Origin: CAZTAR01 sp043813895
GTDB lineage: Bacteria > Planctomycetota > Phycisphaerae > UBA1845 > UTPLA1
DNA: 5,134 nt
Assembly (NCBI GenBank): GCA_043813895.1
Contig: JBDRKQ010000252.1
Location: forward strand, 1 to 5,134
Direction of reading: 5' to 3'
In this document: piece by piece, positions 1-4,963 of the stretch
Numbering within the stretch: the stretch's first letter is position 1
Layout of the letters: the number at the start of each line of letters is the position of its first letter
Made by a program: the position numbers and the translations under genes
Notes under the pieces: model-generated
What the model saw: only the letters and a program-made list of their open reading frames with translations
What the model was told of the DNA's origin: nothing
Databases searched by the model: none

Positions 1-336
1 CTCTTTCTTGAGTTTCTCAAGCGTGGGAGACGCCGATGTCATCATCTGGATGATGATTGATGCGGTGATGTAAGGCATTACGTTCAGCGCGAAGATGCCC
101 ATCCGCTCGACGGCGCCGCCGGCGAACAGGTTCATCGAACCGAGAATGCCGCTCGACTGGCTGGCAAACAGGCTGGCGTATTGCGACGGATCGAGACCAG
201 GAATCGGAATGAACGTGCCGAGGCGATAGAGGACAAGAATCGCCAGCGTAAACAGGATTCGGCTCTGGAGATCCTTGGCCTTCGCGAAGCTCGCAAAGTT
301 CACATTGCGGGCCATTTGTTCTGCAGCGTTCGCCAT
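1..336 (-). CDS. secY: Protein translocase subunit SecY, first 112 codons
   Basis: SecY is the channel subunit of the SecYEG translocon in the inner membrane, exporting or inserting proteins delivered by SecA or the ribosome. The window holds 112 codons, cut at the left edge; the full protein is about 430 to 450 residues. After a short cytosolic tail, the first membrane helix spans roughly residues 26 to 44 (RILFTLAILVLYRLGTFIPI begins at 26). The plug and second helix region follows, with GGAVERMGIFALNVMPYITA at 73 to 92 and SIIIQMM after it, the well-conserved early SecY block. The ATG at 336 has GGGAGG (348-353) eleven bases upstream; a second in-frame ATG at residue 8 has no better site. 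It closes the spc operon, but here it is set off from rplO by an 89-bp structured spacer. Confidence 0.97.
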   Translation of the reverse strand, partial: MANAAEQMARNVNFASFAKAKDLQSRILFTLAILVLYRLGTFIPIPGLDPSQYASLFASQSSGILGSMNLFAGGAVERMGIFALNVMPYITASIIIQMMTSASPTLEKLKKE

Positions 337-347
337 CGGCCGTTCAG

Positions 348-353
348 CCTCCC
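348..353 (-). promoter_or_regulatory. secY ribosome binding site
   Basis: GGGAGG lies eleven bases before the ATG at 336, a long but workable spacing. It supports the first ATG rather than the in-frame ATG seven codons later. It sits two bases past the T run of the preceding hairpin. Confidence 0.75.
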
Positions 354-355
354 TG

Positions 356-387
356 AAAAAGCGTTCGCCGCCAAAATCGGCGGCGAA
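356..387 (-). terminator. Hairpin plus U5 run between rplO and secY, possible leaky terminator or attenuator
   Basis: On the transcribed strand, TTCGCCGCC (387-379), a six-base loop GATTTT (378-373) and GGCGGCGAA (372-364) form a perfect 9-bp, GC-rich stem. CGC and then five T residues (360-356) follow. The T run begins three bases after the stem, slightly further than ideal, and it is short. The secY ribosome binding site starts only two bases beyond the T run, so any termination here would cut secY off before translation. Since secY must be expressed, I infer a partial terminator, a processing or stability element protecting the rplO end, or a regulated attenuator. The structure is seen directly; the function is inference. 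Confidence 0.55.
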
Positions 388-427
388 ACTGTGTTTGTGA
401 AGGGGTATCCGGAAAAAACCGCCGATT
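375..427 (-). promoter_or_regulatory. Alternative long-range pairing that would exclude the rplO-secY hairpin
   Basis: The bases AATCGGCGG at 427-419 on the transcribed strand, whose first two bases belong to the rplO TAA stop, are perfectly complementary to CCGCCGATT at 383-375. The second segment includes part of the left arm and the loop of the terminator-like hairpin, so the two folds cannot coexist. The intervening 35 bases carry T6 just after the first arm and otherwise little structure. A ribosome at the rplO stop would cover the first arm and favour the downstream hairpin; a free stop region would favour this pairing. Both pairings are exact in the sequence. Whether this is a regulatory switch or a by-product of repeated CGCCG motifs in GC-rich DNA is unknown. 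Confidence 0.35.
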
Positions 428-905
428 AAACTTCAGCTGTGTCTTTCCTGGTTCCGGTCACCGTCACTGTGCCGCCGGCTTTTTCAATCGCTTCAATCGC
501 CGCTTTGGAAGCACCCGTCACTGTAATGTTGACCTTTTTCGGCGCATCGCCCTTGGCGAGCAGGCGAACCCCGTCGCCAAGCTTGTTCACGAGGCCCGCT
601 GCAACCAGCGATTCCTCCGTGACATTCTTGGCGTCGAGCTTGCCGTCTTCGATGGCCTTGCCAAGACGACCCAGGTTGACCCAGGCATGCGACTTGGAAT
701 TGCGGGCCGTGAAGCCGCGCTTTGGCAAGCGCATGTAGATCGGCATCTGGCCGCCTTCGAAGCCGTTCACGGCAACGCCGGAGCGAGCCTTCTGGCCCTT
801 GACGCCGCGGCCGGCTGTCTTGCCCTTGCCCGAACCCACGCCGCGGCCAACGCGCATGCGGTTCTTTGTCGAGCCCTCTGCTGGGGACAAATCGTTGAGT
901 TTCAT
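426..905 (-). CDS. rplO: 50S ribosomal protein L15
   Basis: L15 is a late-assembly protein of the large subunit; its extended, glycine-rich N-terminal arm threads deep into 23S rRNA. The product is 159 residues. MKLNDLSPAEGSTKNRMRVG leads into GRGVGSGKGKTAGRGVKGQK (20-39), then GFEGGQMPIYMRLPKRGF (48-65), the classic arm. The globular C-terminal domain ends with ITVTGASKAAIEAIEKAGGT (127-146), matching the L15 signature. It is a little longer than the E. coli protein (144). The ribosome binding site is modest: GGAAGA about nine bases before the ATG, after a 57-bp spacer. The TAA stop lies inside one arm of the long-range pairing proposed for the rplO-secY spacer. Confidence 0.98.
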   Translation of the reverse strand: MKLNDLSPAEGSTKNRMRVGRGVGSGKGKTAGRGVKGQKARSGVAVNGFEGGQMPIYMRLPKRGFTARNSKSHAWVNLGRLGKAIEDGKLDAKNVTEESLVAAGLVNKLGDGVRLLAKGDAPKKVNITVTGASKAAIEAIEKAGGTVTVTGTRKDTAEV

Positions 906-949
906 CGCTTTATCTTCCGATATTCTATTCTGTGAGAGAGCTGCCAGTC

Positions 950-962
950 CGCGACAATCGCG
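950..962 (-). other. Short hairpin directly after the rpmD stop
   Basis: CGCGA, TTG and TCGCG form a perfect 5-bp stem with a three-base loop immediately after the rpmD TAA. No T run follows, so it is not a standard terminator. It begins the 57-bp rpmD-rplO spacer; the rest of that spacer turns AT-rich before the rplO ribosome binding site and shows no convincing promoter. It may be a minor stability or pausing element, or chance. Confidence 0.3.
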
Positions 963-1148
963 TTACTCGCCAACCACCTCGACCAAGTGGGCCACTTTGC
1001 GGATCATACCACGCACAGGCGCGGTATCTTCGAGTTCCTTCGTGCGGCCAACCTTGTTCAGGCCGAGACCCATCAGCGTCTGGCGCTGGCTGGGATCGCG
1101 ACCGATCGGGCTGCCCGTTTGACGGACGGTGAGCATTTTCTTCGCCAT
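963..1148 (-). CDS. rpmD: 50S ribosomal protein L30
   Basis: L30 is a small large-subunit protein with a ferredoxin-like fold, contacting 23S rRNA near the 5S particle. The product is 61 residues, the normal length. It begins MAKKMLTVRQTGSPIGRDPS and continues RQTLMGLGLNKVGRTKELED (22-41), the conserved strand and helix with the LGL turn. It closes VRGMIRKVAHLVEVVGE. AAGGA (1157-1161) directly follows the rpsE stop and lies eight bases before the ATG; the gap to rpsE is 13 bp. rpmD is absent from some bacterial groups, so its presence here is mildly informative. Its TAA stop abuts a short hairpin at the start of the 57-bp spacer before rplO. Confidence 0.98.
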   Translation of the reverse strand: MAKKMLTVRQTGSPIGRDPSQRQTLMGLGLNKVGRTKELEDTAPVRGMIRKVAHLVEVVGE

Positions 1149-1161
1149 GTCGCCTGTCCTT

Positions 1162-1740
1162 CTAGCTTACGATATCAGCCATGCCGGCTTCGGACGCGCC
1201 ATCGGTACGGCGACCGACAACATCCTGAACCTTGAGACCGCGCTTGGAAGCGACGGAGCGTGGGCTGGCTTGTTCTTTAAGTGCGTCAAACGTGGCGCGA
1301 ACCATGTTGTAAGGGTTCGACGAACCGATCGACTTGCCGACAACGTCCTGGACGCCGAGCACTTCCATCACGGCGCGCATCGGACCACCGGCGATGACGC
1401 CCGTTCCGGGTGGCGCTGCGCGCAGCACGACCTTGCCAGCGCCATGACGGCCCTTGCCATCATGGTGAAGCGTGCGGCCCTCACGAAGCGGCACGCGCAC
1501 CATGTTGCGCTTGGCTTCTTCGGTTGCCTTGCGGATCGCTTCCGGCACTTCGCGGGCCTTGCCCTTGCCGAAGCCTGCGCGGCCCTTCTGATCGCCGACC
1601 ACGACGAGTGCAGCAAAACCGAAGTTCTTGCCGCCCTTCACCGTCTTGGCGACGCGGTTGATGCCGACCAGCTTGTCTACGATCTCGGAAACTTCTTCCT
1701 CACGATCGCGACGGCGGCCTCTTCCTCTTTCTTCAGCCAT
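1162..1740 (-). CDS. rpsE: 30S ribosomal protein S5
   Basis: S5 lies at the mRNA entry side of the small subunit, contributes to decoding accuracy and mRNA unwinding, and forms part of the spectinomycin site. The product is 192 residues. A charged N-terminal tail rich in R and E (1-17) is followed by the double-stranded RNA-binding-like domain (VDKLVGINRVAKTVKGGKNF, 21-40), then VVVGDQKGRAGFGKGKAREV (46-65) and the C-terminal domain with VLRAAPPGTGVIAGGPMRAV (105-124) and SSNPYNMVRATFDAL (140-154). The loop KGGKNFGF matches the usual form, with no deletion of the kind linked to spectinomycin resistance. It is longer than the E. coli protein (about 167), as I recall alphaproteobacterial S5 to be. 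AAGGAG starting in the rplR stop codon serves the ATG; the gap to rplR is 12 bp. Confidence 0.98.
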   Translation of the reverse strand: MAEERGRGRRRDREEEVSEIVDKLVGINRVAKTVKGGKNFGFAALVVVGDQKGRAGFGKGKAREVPEAIRKATEEAKRNMVRVPLREGRTLHHDGKGRHGAGKVVLRAAPPGTGVIAGGPMRAVMEVLGVQDVVGKSIGSSNPYNMVRATFDALKEQASPRSVASKRGLKVQDVVGRRTDGASEAGMADIVS

Positions 1741-1752
1741 GACGGCGTCTCC

Positions 1753-2115
1753 TTAGAATTTGAGGCCGCCCTCACGGGCGGCGTCTGCCAGGGCTTTCAC
1801 CCGGCCGTGGAACATGTAGCCGCCGCGGTCAAACACGACGTCCTCGATACCGGCCTGCTTGGCGCGCTCGGCGAGCGTCTTGCCAACCAGAGCCGCAGCA
1901 GCAGAATCTGCGCCGGTCTTGGCCTTGCCCAGAACATCCTTTTCCAGTGTCGATGCCGAAGCGAGCGTAACGCCTTTTTCGTCATCGATAATCTGGGCAG
2001 AAATGTTCTTGTGGCTGCGGGCAACCGACAGGCGTGGACGCCCTTCAGCGACCTTCCGGAGCTTGGCACGGACGCGCTGGGCGCGGCGCTGCATTTTTTC
2101 GCGTGAACTTTTCAT
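1753..2115 (-). CDS. rplR: 50S ribosomal protein L18
   Basis: L18 binds 5S rRNA and, with L5, ties the 5S particle into the central protuberance. The product is 120 residues from the ATG at 2115: MKSSREKMQRRAQRVRAKLR, a basic N-terminal tail, then RPRLSVARSHKNISAQIIDD (27-46). The C-terminal signature VFDRGGYMFHGRVKALADAA spans residues 94 to 113, followed by REGGLKF. The frame is open upstream to 2232, but the extra 39 residues overlap rplF and would be anomalous; the shorter form has the normal family length. The start lies 4 bp after the rplF stop, and the only nearby ribosome-binding candidate is a weak GAAGAAG in the lysine codons ending rplF, so translation probably depends on coupling to rplF. 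A residue-47 ATG would cut into the conserved tail. Confidence 0.95.
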   Translation of the reverse strand: MKSSREKMQRRAQRVRAKLRKVAEGRPRLSVARSHKNISAQIIDDEKGVTLASASTLEKDVLGKAKTGADSAAAALVGKTLAERAKQAGIEDVVFDRGGYMFHGRVKALADAAREGGLKF

Positions 2116-2119
2116 CGGC

Positions 2120-2731
2120 TTACTTCTTCTTGCCTTCCTTGCGGCGGACATATTCGCCAACGTAGCGGATACCCTTGCCCTTGTAAGGCTCAGGCGGACG
2201 ATACTTGCGGATTTCAGCTGCAACCTGGCCAACGGCCTGTTTGTCAGCGCCCGTGATAACCACCTCGGTCGGCTTCGAGGAAGCGAGCGAGATGCCGTGT
2301 GGCGCCTTGTAGATCACATCATGCGAGAAGCCGAGTGCGAGCTTGAGGTCGCTGCCCTGCATCTGGGCACGATAACCAACGCCGACGAGTTCGAGCGACT
2401 TCGTGAAGCCTTCCGACACGCCTTGCACCATGTTCGAAGCGCGCGCGCGAGCGGTGCCCCACTGGGTGCGGGCCGTCGAGTCGAGCGCCTCGGCGAATGT
2501 CGGCAGACGACGACCCCGTGCCTTTTCGGCAGCGATCCGGTCTTCTGCAGCCTTCACCAGATCTGCGCGAGGCATCACGGAAAGTTCGTTATTCTCGAAC
2601 TTCGGTGTGATGACTTCCGCAACGGTGAAAGACATTTCGCCCTTGGGGCCTTTTGCCGTGATCGTCTGGCCATTGACGGAAACCGTCGTGCCATTCGGGA
2701 CCGGGATTGCGAGTTTTCCAATACGTGACAT
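2120..2731 (-). CDS. rplF: 50S ribosomal protein L6 with an internal insertion of about 26 residues
   Basis: L6 is a large-subunit protein beside the sarcin-ricin loop and the factor-binding region. From the ATG at 2731 the product is 203 residues, against about 177 in most bacteria. N-terminal half: MSRIGKLAIPVPNGTTVSVN and KGPKGEMSF. C-terminal half: NMVQGVSEGFTKSLELVGVGYRA (100-122), LALGFSHDV, and the signature PEPYKGKGIRY (180-190), ending RRKEGKKK. The extra residues sit between VMPR (52-55) and WGTARA (91-96), where the E. coli protein as I remember it has about ten residues and this one has about 35. The frame is intact. The open frame continues upstream to 2794, but that part lies in rpsH and is rejected. 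AGGAG, overlapping the rpsH stop, lies seven bases before the chosen ATG. Confidence 0.97.
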   Translation of the reverse strand: MSRIGKLAIPVPNGTTVSVNGQTITAKGPKGEMSFTVAEVITPKFENNELSVMPRADLVKAAEDRIAAEKARGRRLPTFAEALDSTARTQWGTARARASNMVQGVSEGFTKSLELVGVGYRAQMQGSDLKLALGFSHDVIYKAPHGISLASSKPTEVVITGADKQAVGQVAAEIRKYRPPEPYKGKGIRYVGEYVRRKEGKKK

Positions 2732-2741
2732 CAGCGCTCTC

Positions 2742-3137
2742 CTAGAATACCCGACAGAGCACTTCGCCACCGACATTCTTCGTCCGTGCGGCATTGTCCG
2801 ACATCACACCCTGCGAAGTAGACAGGATGGAAATGCCCAGACCATTGCGCACGAGCGGAATGTCAGAGACCGAAGAGTACACGCGGCGACCCGGCTTGGA
2901 GATACGCTTGATCTCCGAAATGACCGGCTGGCCTTCGTAATACTTTAGCTCGACTTCAAGGTTCTTGTGGCCGTCTTTCTCCACTTCCACGTAACCACGG
3001 ATGTAACCCTCATCAATGAGGACATCCAGGACGCGGGCGCGGATCTTCGACGCCGGGGTGACAACTTTCGACATGCCGCGCATCTGGGCGTTCCGGATGC
3101 GTGTCAGCATATCACCGAGGGGATCAGACAGATTCAT
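2742..3137 (-). CDS. rpsH: 30S ribosomal protein S8
   Basis: S8 is a primary 16S rRNA-binding protein that recognises helix 21 in the central domain. In E. coli it is also the translational repressor of the spc operon, binding an mRNA mimic at the rplE start. The 131-residue product opens MNLSDPLGDMLTRIRNAQMR, a near-universal S8 N-terminus. The rRNA-binding signature GISILSTSQGVMSDNAAR is at residues 101 to 118, and the protein ends GGEVLCRVF. The length is normal. The Shine-Dalgarno sequence AAGGAGG is the strongest in the window and starts within the rpsN stop codon. The rpsH TAG stop lies inside the AGGAG of rplF, with a 10-bp gap. Confidence 0.98.
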   Translation of the reverse strand: MNLSDPLGDMLTRIRNAQMRGMSKVVTPASKIRARVLDVLIDEGYIRGYVEVEKDGHKNLEVELKYYEGQPVISEIKRISKPGRRVYSSVSDIPLVRNGLGISILSTSQGVMSDNAARTKNVGGEVLCRVF

Positions 3138-3145
3138 TTGCTCTC

Positions 3146-3152
3146 CCTCCTT
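3146..3152 (-). promoter_or_regulatory. Strong rpsH ribosome binding site fused to the rpsN stop
   Basis: AAGGAGG is the longest match to the 16S rRNA tail in the window and lies eight bases before the rpsH ATG. Its first two bases are the last two of the rpsN TAA stop, so a ribosome terminating rpsN is already at the next initiation site. Confidence 0.85.
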
Positions 3153-3456
3153 ACCAGCTGGATTTCACGAGACCGGGGATCATGCCTGTGGAACCGAGGT
3201 CCCTGAGCGCGATCCGCGACATTTTCAGTTTGCGATAGTAACCGCGCGGACGCCCGGTGACCTCGCAGCGATTGCGAACACGGCTTGGCGCAGAGTTCCG
3301 AGGAAGCTCAGCCAGCTTGAGGCGTGCTTTGAAACGCTCCTCAAGCGACAGGTTCTCGTCCATCGCGATAGCCTTCAGTTCGGCGCGCTTGTCCGCATAG
3401 CGTGCGACAAGCTTTTGGCGCCGCTTGTTCTTCTCGATTGCGCTCTTCTTTGCCAT
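3151..3456 (-). CDS. rpsN: 30S ribosomal protein S14 (zinc-free long form)
   Basis: S14 binds the head of the small subunit next to S3 and S10 and is needed late in assembly. The product is 101 residues starting MAKKSAIEKNKRRQKLVARY. The C-terminal signature runs from residue 61 (RNRCEVTGRPRGYYRK) through SRIALRDLGSTGMIPGLVKSSW. Only one cysteine is present and there is no CxxC pair, so this is the long, zinc-independent type; the short four-cysteine zinc type is about 61 residues. The frame is open up to an ATG at 3648, but those 64 extra residues overlap rplE and do not resemble S14. The selected ATG has AGGAG ten bases upstream. The rplE-rpsN gap is 19 bp. The TAA stop is part of the rpsH Shine-Dalgarno sequence. 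Confidence 0.97.
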   Translation of the reverse strand: MAKKSAIEKNKRRQKLVARYADKRAELKAIAMDENLSLEERFKARLKLAELPRNSAPSRVRNRCEVTGRPRGYYRKLKMSRIALRDLGSTGMIPGLVKSSW

Positions 3457-3475
3457 ATCAGCAGATCTCCTGGCG

Positions 3476-4030
3476 CTAGTTCCGGAACGGGAAGCCACAC
3501 TCGGCGAGGAGTGCCTTGGCTTCTTCGTTGGTTGAGGCGGTGGTGCAGACGATGATGTCCATACCGCGAATCTCTTCCACCTGATCGTAAGCGATCTCCG
3601 GGAAAACGATGTGTTCTTTGAGGCCCATGGCATAGTTGCCCATGCCATCGAAGCTCTTGCCGTTGAGGCCGCGGAAGTCCTTCACGCGCGGAAGCGCAAT
3701 GTTGGTCAGGCGGTCAAGGAATTCGAACATCCGGTCACGGCGAAGCGTAACCTTGCAGCCGATCAGCATGCCTTCACGAAGCTTGAAACCGGCAATCGAC
3801 TTGCGCGCTTTCGTGGCAACAGGCTTCTGGCCCGCAATGGCTTCGAGTTCGGCCAGGGCCGCCTTGATCTTCTTGGAGTCGGAGACGGCTTCGCCTACGC
3901 CCATGTTGATCACGACCTTGTCGAGTTTCGGAACCTGCATTGGGTTCGTATAGTTGAACTGCTCCTGCAGTTTGCCCCGGATCTCATCGCGGTACTTCGT
4001 CTTGAGACGGGGTTCGTATGCCTTAGACAT
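3476..4030 (-). CDS. rplE: 50S ribosomal protein L5
   Basis: L5 binds 5S rRNA together with L18 and L25-type proteins, anchors the 5S particle in the central protuberance, and contacts P-site tRNA. The product is 184 residues from the ATG at 4030. It starts MSKAYEPRLKTKYRDEIRGK, carries the L5 signature KLDKVVINMGVGEA at residues 35 to 48, and has the conserved GFKLREGMLIGCKVTLR (81-97), GNYAMGLKEHIVFPEI (131-146) and the terminal GFPFRN. The frame stays open upstream to an ATG at 4162, but that extension runs through rplX in another frame and is not L5-like. The chosen start gives the usual family length and has AGGGG nine bases upstream. It overlaps rplX by 8 bp. In E. coli this start region is the S8 repression target of the operon. 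Confidence 0.97.
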   Translation of the reverse strand: MSKAYEPRLKTKYRDEIRGKLQEQFNYTNPMQVPKLDKVVINMGVGEAVSDSKKIKAALAELEAIAGQKPVATKARKSIAGFKLREGMLIGCKVTLRRDRMFEFLDRLTNIALPRVKDFRGLNGKSFDGMGNYAMGLKEHIVFPEIAYDQVEEIRGMDIIVCTTASTNEEAKALLAECGFPFRN

Positions 4031-4043
4031 CGATGGATTCCCC
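4009..4043 (-). promoter_or_regulatory. Possible folded element over the rplE start, candidate S8 operator
   Basis: On the transcribed strand, GGGG (4043-4040), which is most of the rplE Shine-Dalgarno sequence, can pair with CCCC (4012-4009) inside the gene. Within this, TCG pairs with CGA, and ATGTC (beginning with the start codon) pairs with GGCAT, including one G-U pair, around a TAA loop. Unpaired bases are AATCCA on one side and single A residues on the other. The fold would hide both the ribosome binding site and the ATG. In E. coli, S8 represses the spc operon at exactly this gene start. I did not confirm the S8 recognition core, so the link to S8 is positional inference. Confidence 0.3.
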
Positions 4044-4340
4044 TGAACGCTTGGCAAACCGCGTTTTGCGGCCATGCTCGTCTGTCTTGAAGCCGACGCG
4101 AACGGCCTTGCCGTCGCGCGGGTCAACGTGTGCAACATTGGAGACCTGAATCGGGGCTTCAAAATTCTTGATACCGCCGGGGTCCATCTGTGTTGGCTTC
4201 TGGTGGCGCTTCACGACATTCACGCCGCGGACGACAACACGGTTTTCGTCGACGAGCACTTTAAGCACTTCGCCTTTCGTACCCTTGTCGCGTCCTGCGA
4301 TCACGATGACGGTGTCGCCCTTTTTGATCTTCGCAGCCAT
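4023..4340 (-). CDS. rplX: 50S ribosomal protein L24
   Basis: L24 is an early-assembly protein of the large subunit that starts 23S rRNA folding and ends up near the exit tunnel mouth. The 105-residue product shows the KOW motif at about residues 6 to 33 (KKGDTVIVIAGRDKGTKGEV), followed by the conserved VVVRGVNVVKRHQKP segment (36-49) and the GGIKNFEAPIQVSNV block (55-69). The length is normal. The ATG at 4340 is served by GGAGG (4351-4355), embedded in the end of rplN; the two reading frames are separated by only 2 bp. The 3' end (GESIDV, TAA) overlaps the rplE start by 8 bp in another frame, so ribosomes finishing rplX disrupt whatever structure covers the rplE initiation site. Confidence 0.98.
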   Translation of the reverse strand: MAAKIKKGDTVIVIAGRDKGTKGEVLKVLVDENRVVVRGVNVVKRHQKPTQMDPGGIKNFEAPIQVSNVAHVDPRDGKAVRVGFKTDEHGRKTRFAKRSGESIDV

Positions 4341-4342
4341 GA

Positions 4343-4711
4343 CTACAAAACCTCCGGCGCCATATTGGCGATCTTGACCTGGTTCTTGCCGCGCAGTTCA
4401 CGCGGGACCGGGCCAAAAACGCGGGTTCCGATTGGCTCACCATTATTGTTGATGAGCACGGCAGCATTGGAGTCGAACCGGATGGTCGAACCGTCTGCGC
4501 GATTGATGTCTTTCGCAACGCGAACGACGACAGCCTTGCGGACATCACCCTTCTTCACGCGGCCCGTCGGGATCGCTTCCTTGATGGACACGACAATGAC
4601 GTCGCCCACGGAAGCGTAACGGCGACCAGCACCGCCCAGCACCTTGATGCACTGGACCCGGCGAGCGCCGGAATTATCGGCGACGCGGAGATTTGATTGC
4701 ATCTGGATCAT
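4343..4711 (-). CDS. rplN: 50S ribosomal protein L14
   Basis: L14 is a 23S rRNA-binding protein at the subunit interface. It takes part in bridges to the small subunit and is the docking site of the silencing factor RsfS. The product is 122 residues, exactly the normal bacterial length. It begins MIQMQSNLRVADNSGARRVQ, contains the conserved core RVKKGDVRKAVVVRVAKD at residues 51 to 68, and has DGSTIRFDSNAAVLINN at 73 to 89. The C-terminus ends in the family-typical APEVL. The start overlaps the rpsQ stop by 4 bp, and an AAGGGAG Shine-Dalgarno sequence lies inside the last codons of rpsQ. The last codons (PEVL, TAG) in turn contain the GGAGG that serves rplX two bases downstream of the stop. 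Confidence 0.98.
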   Translation of the reverse strand: MIQMQSNLRVADNSGARRVQCIKVLGGAGRRYASVGDVIVVSIKEAIPTGRVKKGDVRKAVVVRVAKDINRADGSTIRFDSNAAVLINNNGEPIGTRVFGPVPRELRGKNQVKIANMAPEVL

Positions 4712-4953
4712 GCGTCACTCCCTTCGCCGGAAACGAGTTCCCAACGCTTCAGCTTGGAATGCGGTGGGCATTCCTGGATGGTTACGGTCTGTCCCTCGAC
4801 AGCCACATTGGCTTCGTCGTGGGCGTGGTACTTCTTCGAACGGCGAACGATCTTCTTCATCACCGGGTGGGTGAAGGTACGTTCGACGCGAACGATGGCT
4901 GTCTTGTCCTGCTTCGTCGAGACAACGACACCTTCCATAATACGTTTAGGCAT
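4708..4953 (-). CDS. rpsQ: 30S ribosomal protein S17
   Basis: S17 is a primary 16S rRNA-binding protein of the small subunit with an OB-fold. The 81-residue product is the usual family length. It opens MPKRIMEGVVVSTKQDKTAI, the first strands of the OB-fold. The family signature lies at residues 55 to 72, where GQTVTIQECPPHSKLKRW matches the G-x-x-V-x-I-x-E/C-x-P-x-S-K-x-K-x-W pattern. The ATG at 4953 is preceded by AGGAG (4961-4965), whose first bases come from the rpmC stop. The TGA stop overlaps the rplN start as ATGA (4708-4711), a classic arrangement for termination-reinitiation, so S17 and L14 synthesis are probably coupled. Nothing in the protein looks unusual. Confidence 0.98.
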   Translation of the reverse strand: MPKRIMEGVVVSTKQDKTAIVRVERTFTHPVMKKIVRRSKKYHAHDEANVAVEGQTVTIQECPPHSKLKRWELVSGEGSDA

Positions 4954-4963
4954 GTTCTCTCTC

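Noticed and set aside
39..56. 8-bp inverted repeat TCATCATC / GATGATGA inside secY
   Set aside because: It comes directly from the conserved protein stretch IIIQMM (ATC codons followed by ATG codons), leaves only a two-base loop, and is best explained by coding.
413..424. CGGCGG followed by T6 right after the rplO stop as a separate terminator
   Set aside because: No complementary CCGCCG arm occurs just upstream on the transcript, so no stem can form before this T run; it makes sense only as the first arm of the alternative pairing.
906..962. Possible internal promoter in the rpmD-rplO spacer (TTGTCG with a downstream AT-rich AGAATA)
   Set aside because: The spacing of about 20 bases is too long and the -10-like element is poor; the TTG also lies in the loop of the small hairpin. 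Not enough to call a promoter.
1129..2106. 325-codon open frame on the plus strand opposite rpsE and rplR
   Set aside because: It lies wholly antisense to conserved ribosomal genes and spans their junctions, has no recognisable domain, and its composition fits a shadow of GC-biased codons. I see no ribosome binding site or homology to support it.
1859..2728. 289-codon open frame on the plus strand opposite rplF and rplR
   Set aside because: Same reasoning: it is antisense to two certain genes, rich in arginine, alanine and leucine as expected of a shadow frame, and has no family features.
2732..2794. Upstream extension of rplF to an ATG at 2794
   Set aside because: It runs back into the end of rpsH. 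MSRIGK is the near-universal L6 start and has AGGAG seven bases upstream.
3457..3648. Upstream extension of rpsN to an ATG at 3648
   Set aside because: The 64 extra residues overlap the rplE coding sequence and do not resemble any S14 N-terminus; MAKKSAIEKN at 3456 gives the standard 101-residue protein with a good ribosome binding site.
4031..4162. Upstream extension of rplE to an ATG at 4162
   Set aside because: The added 44 residues are read from rplX in another frame; the shorter start gives the normal L5 length.
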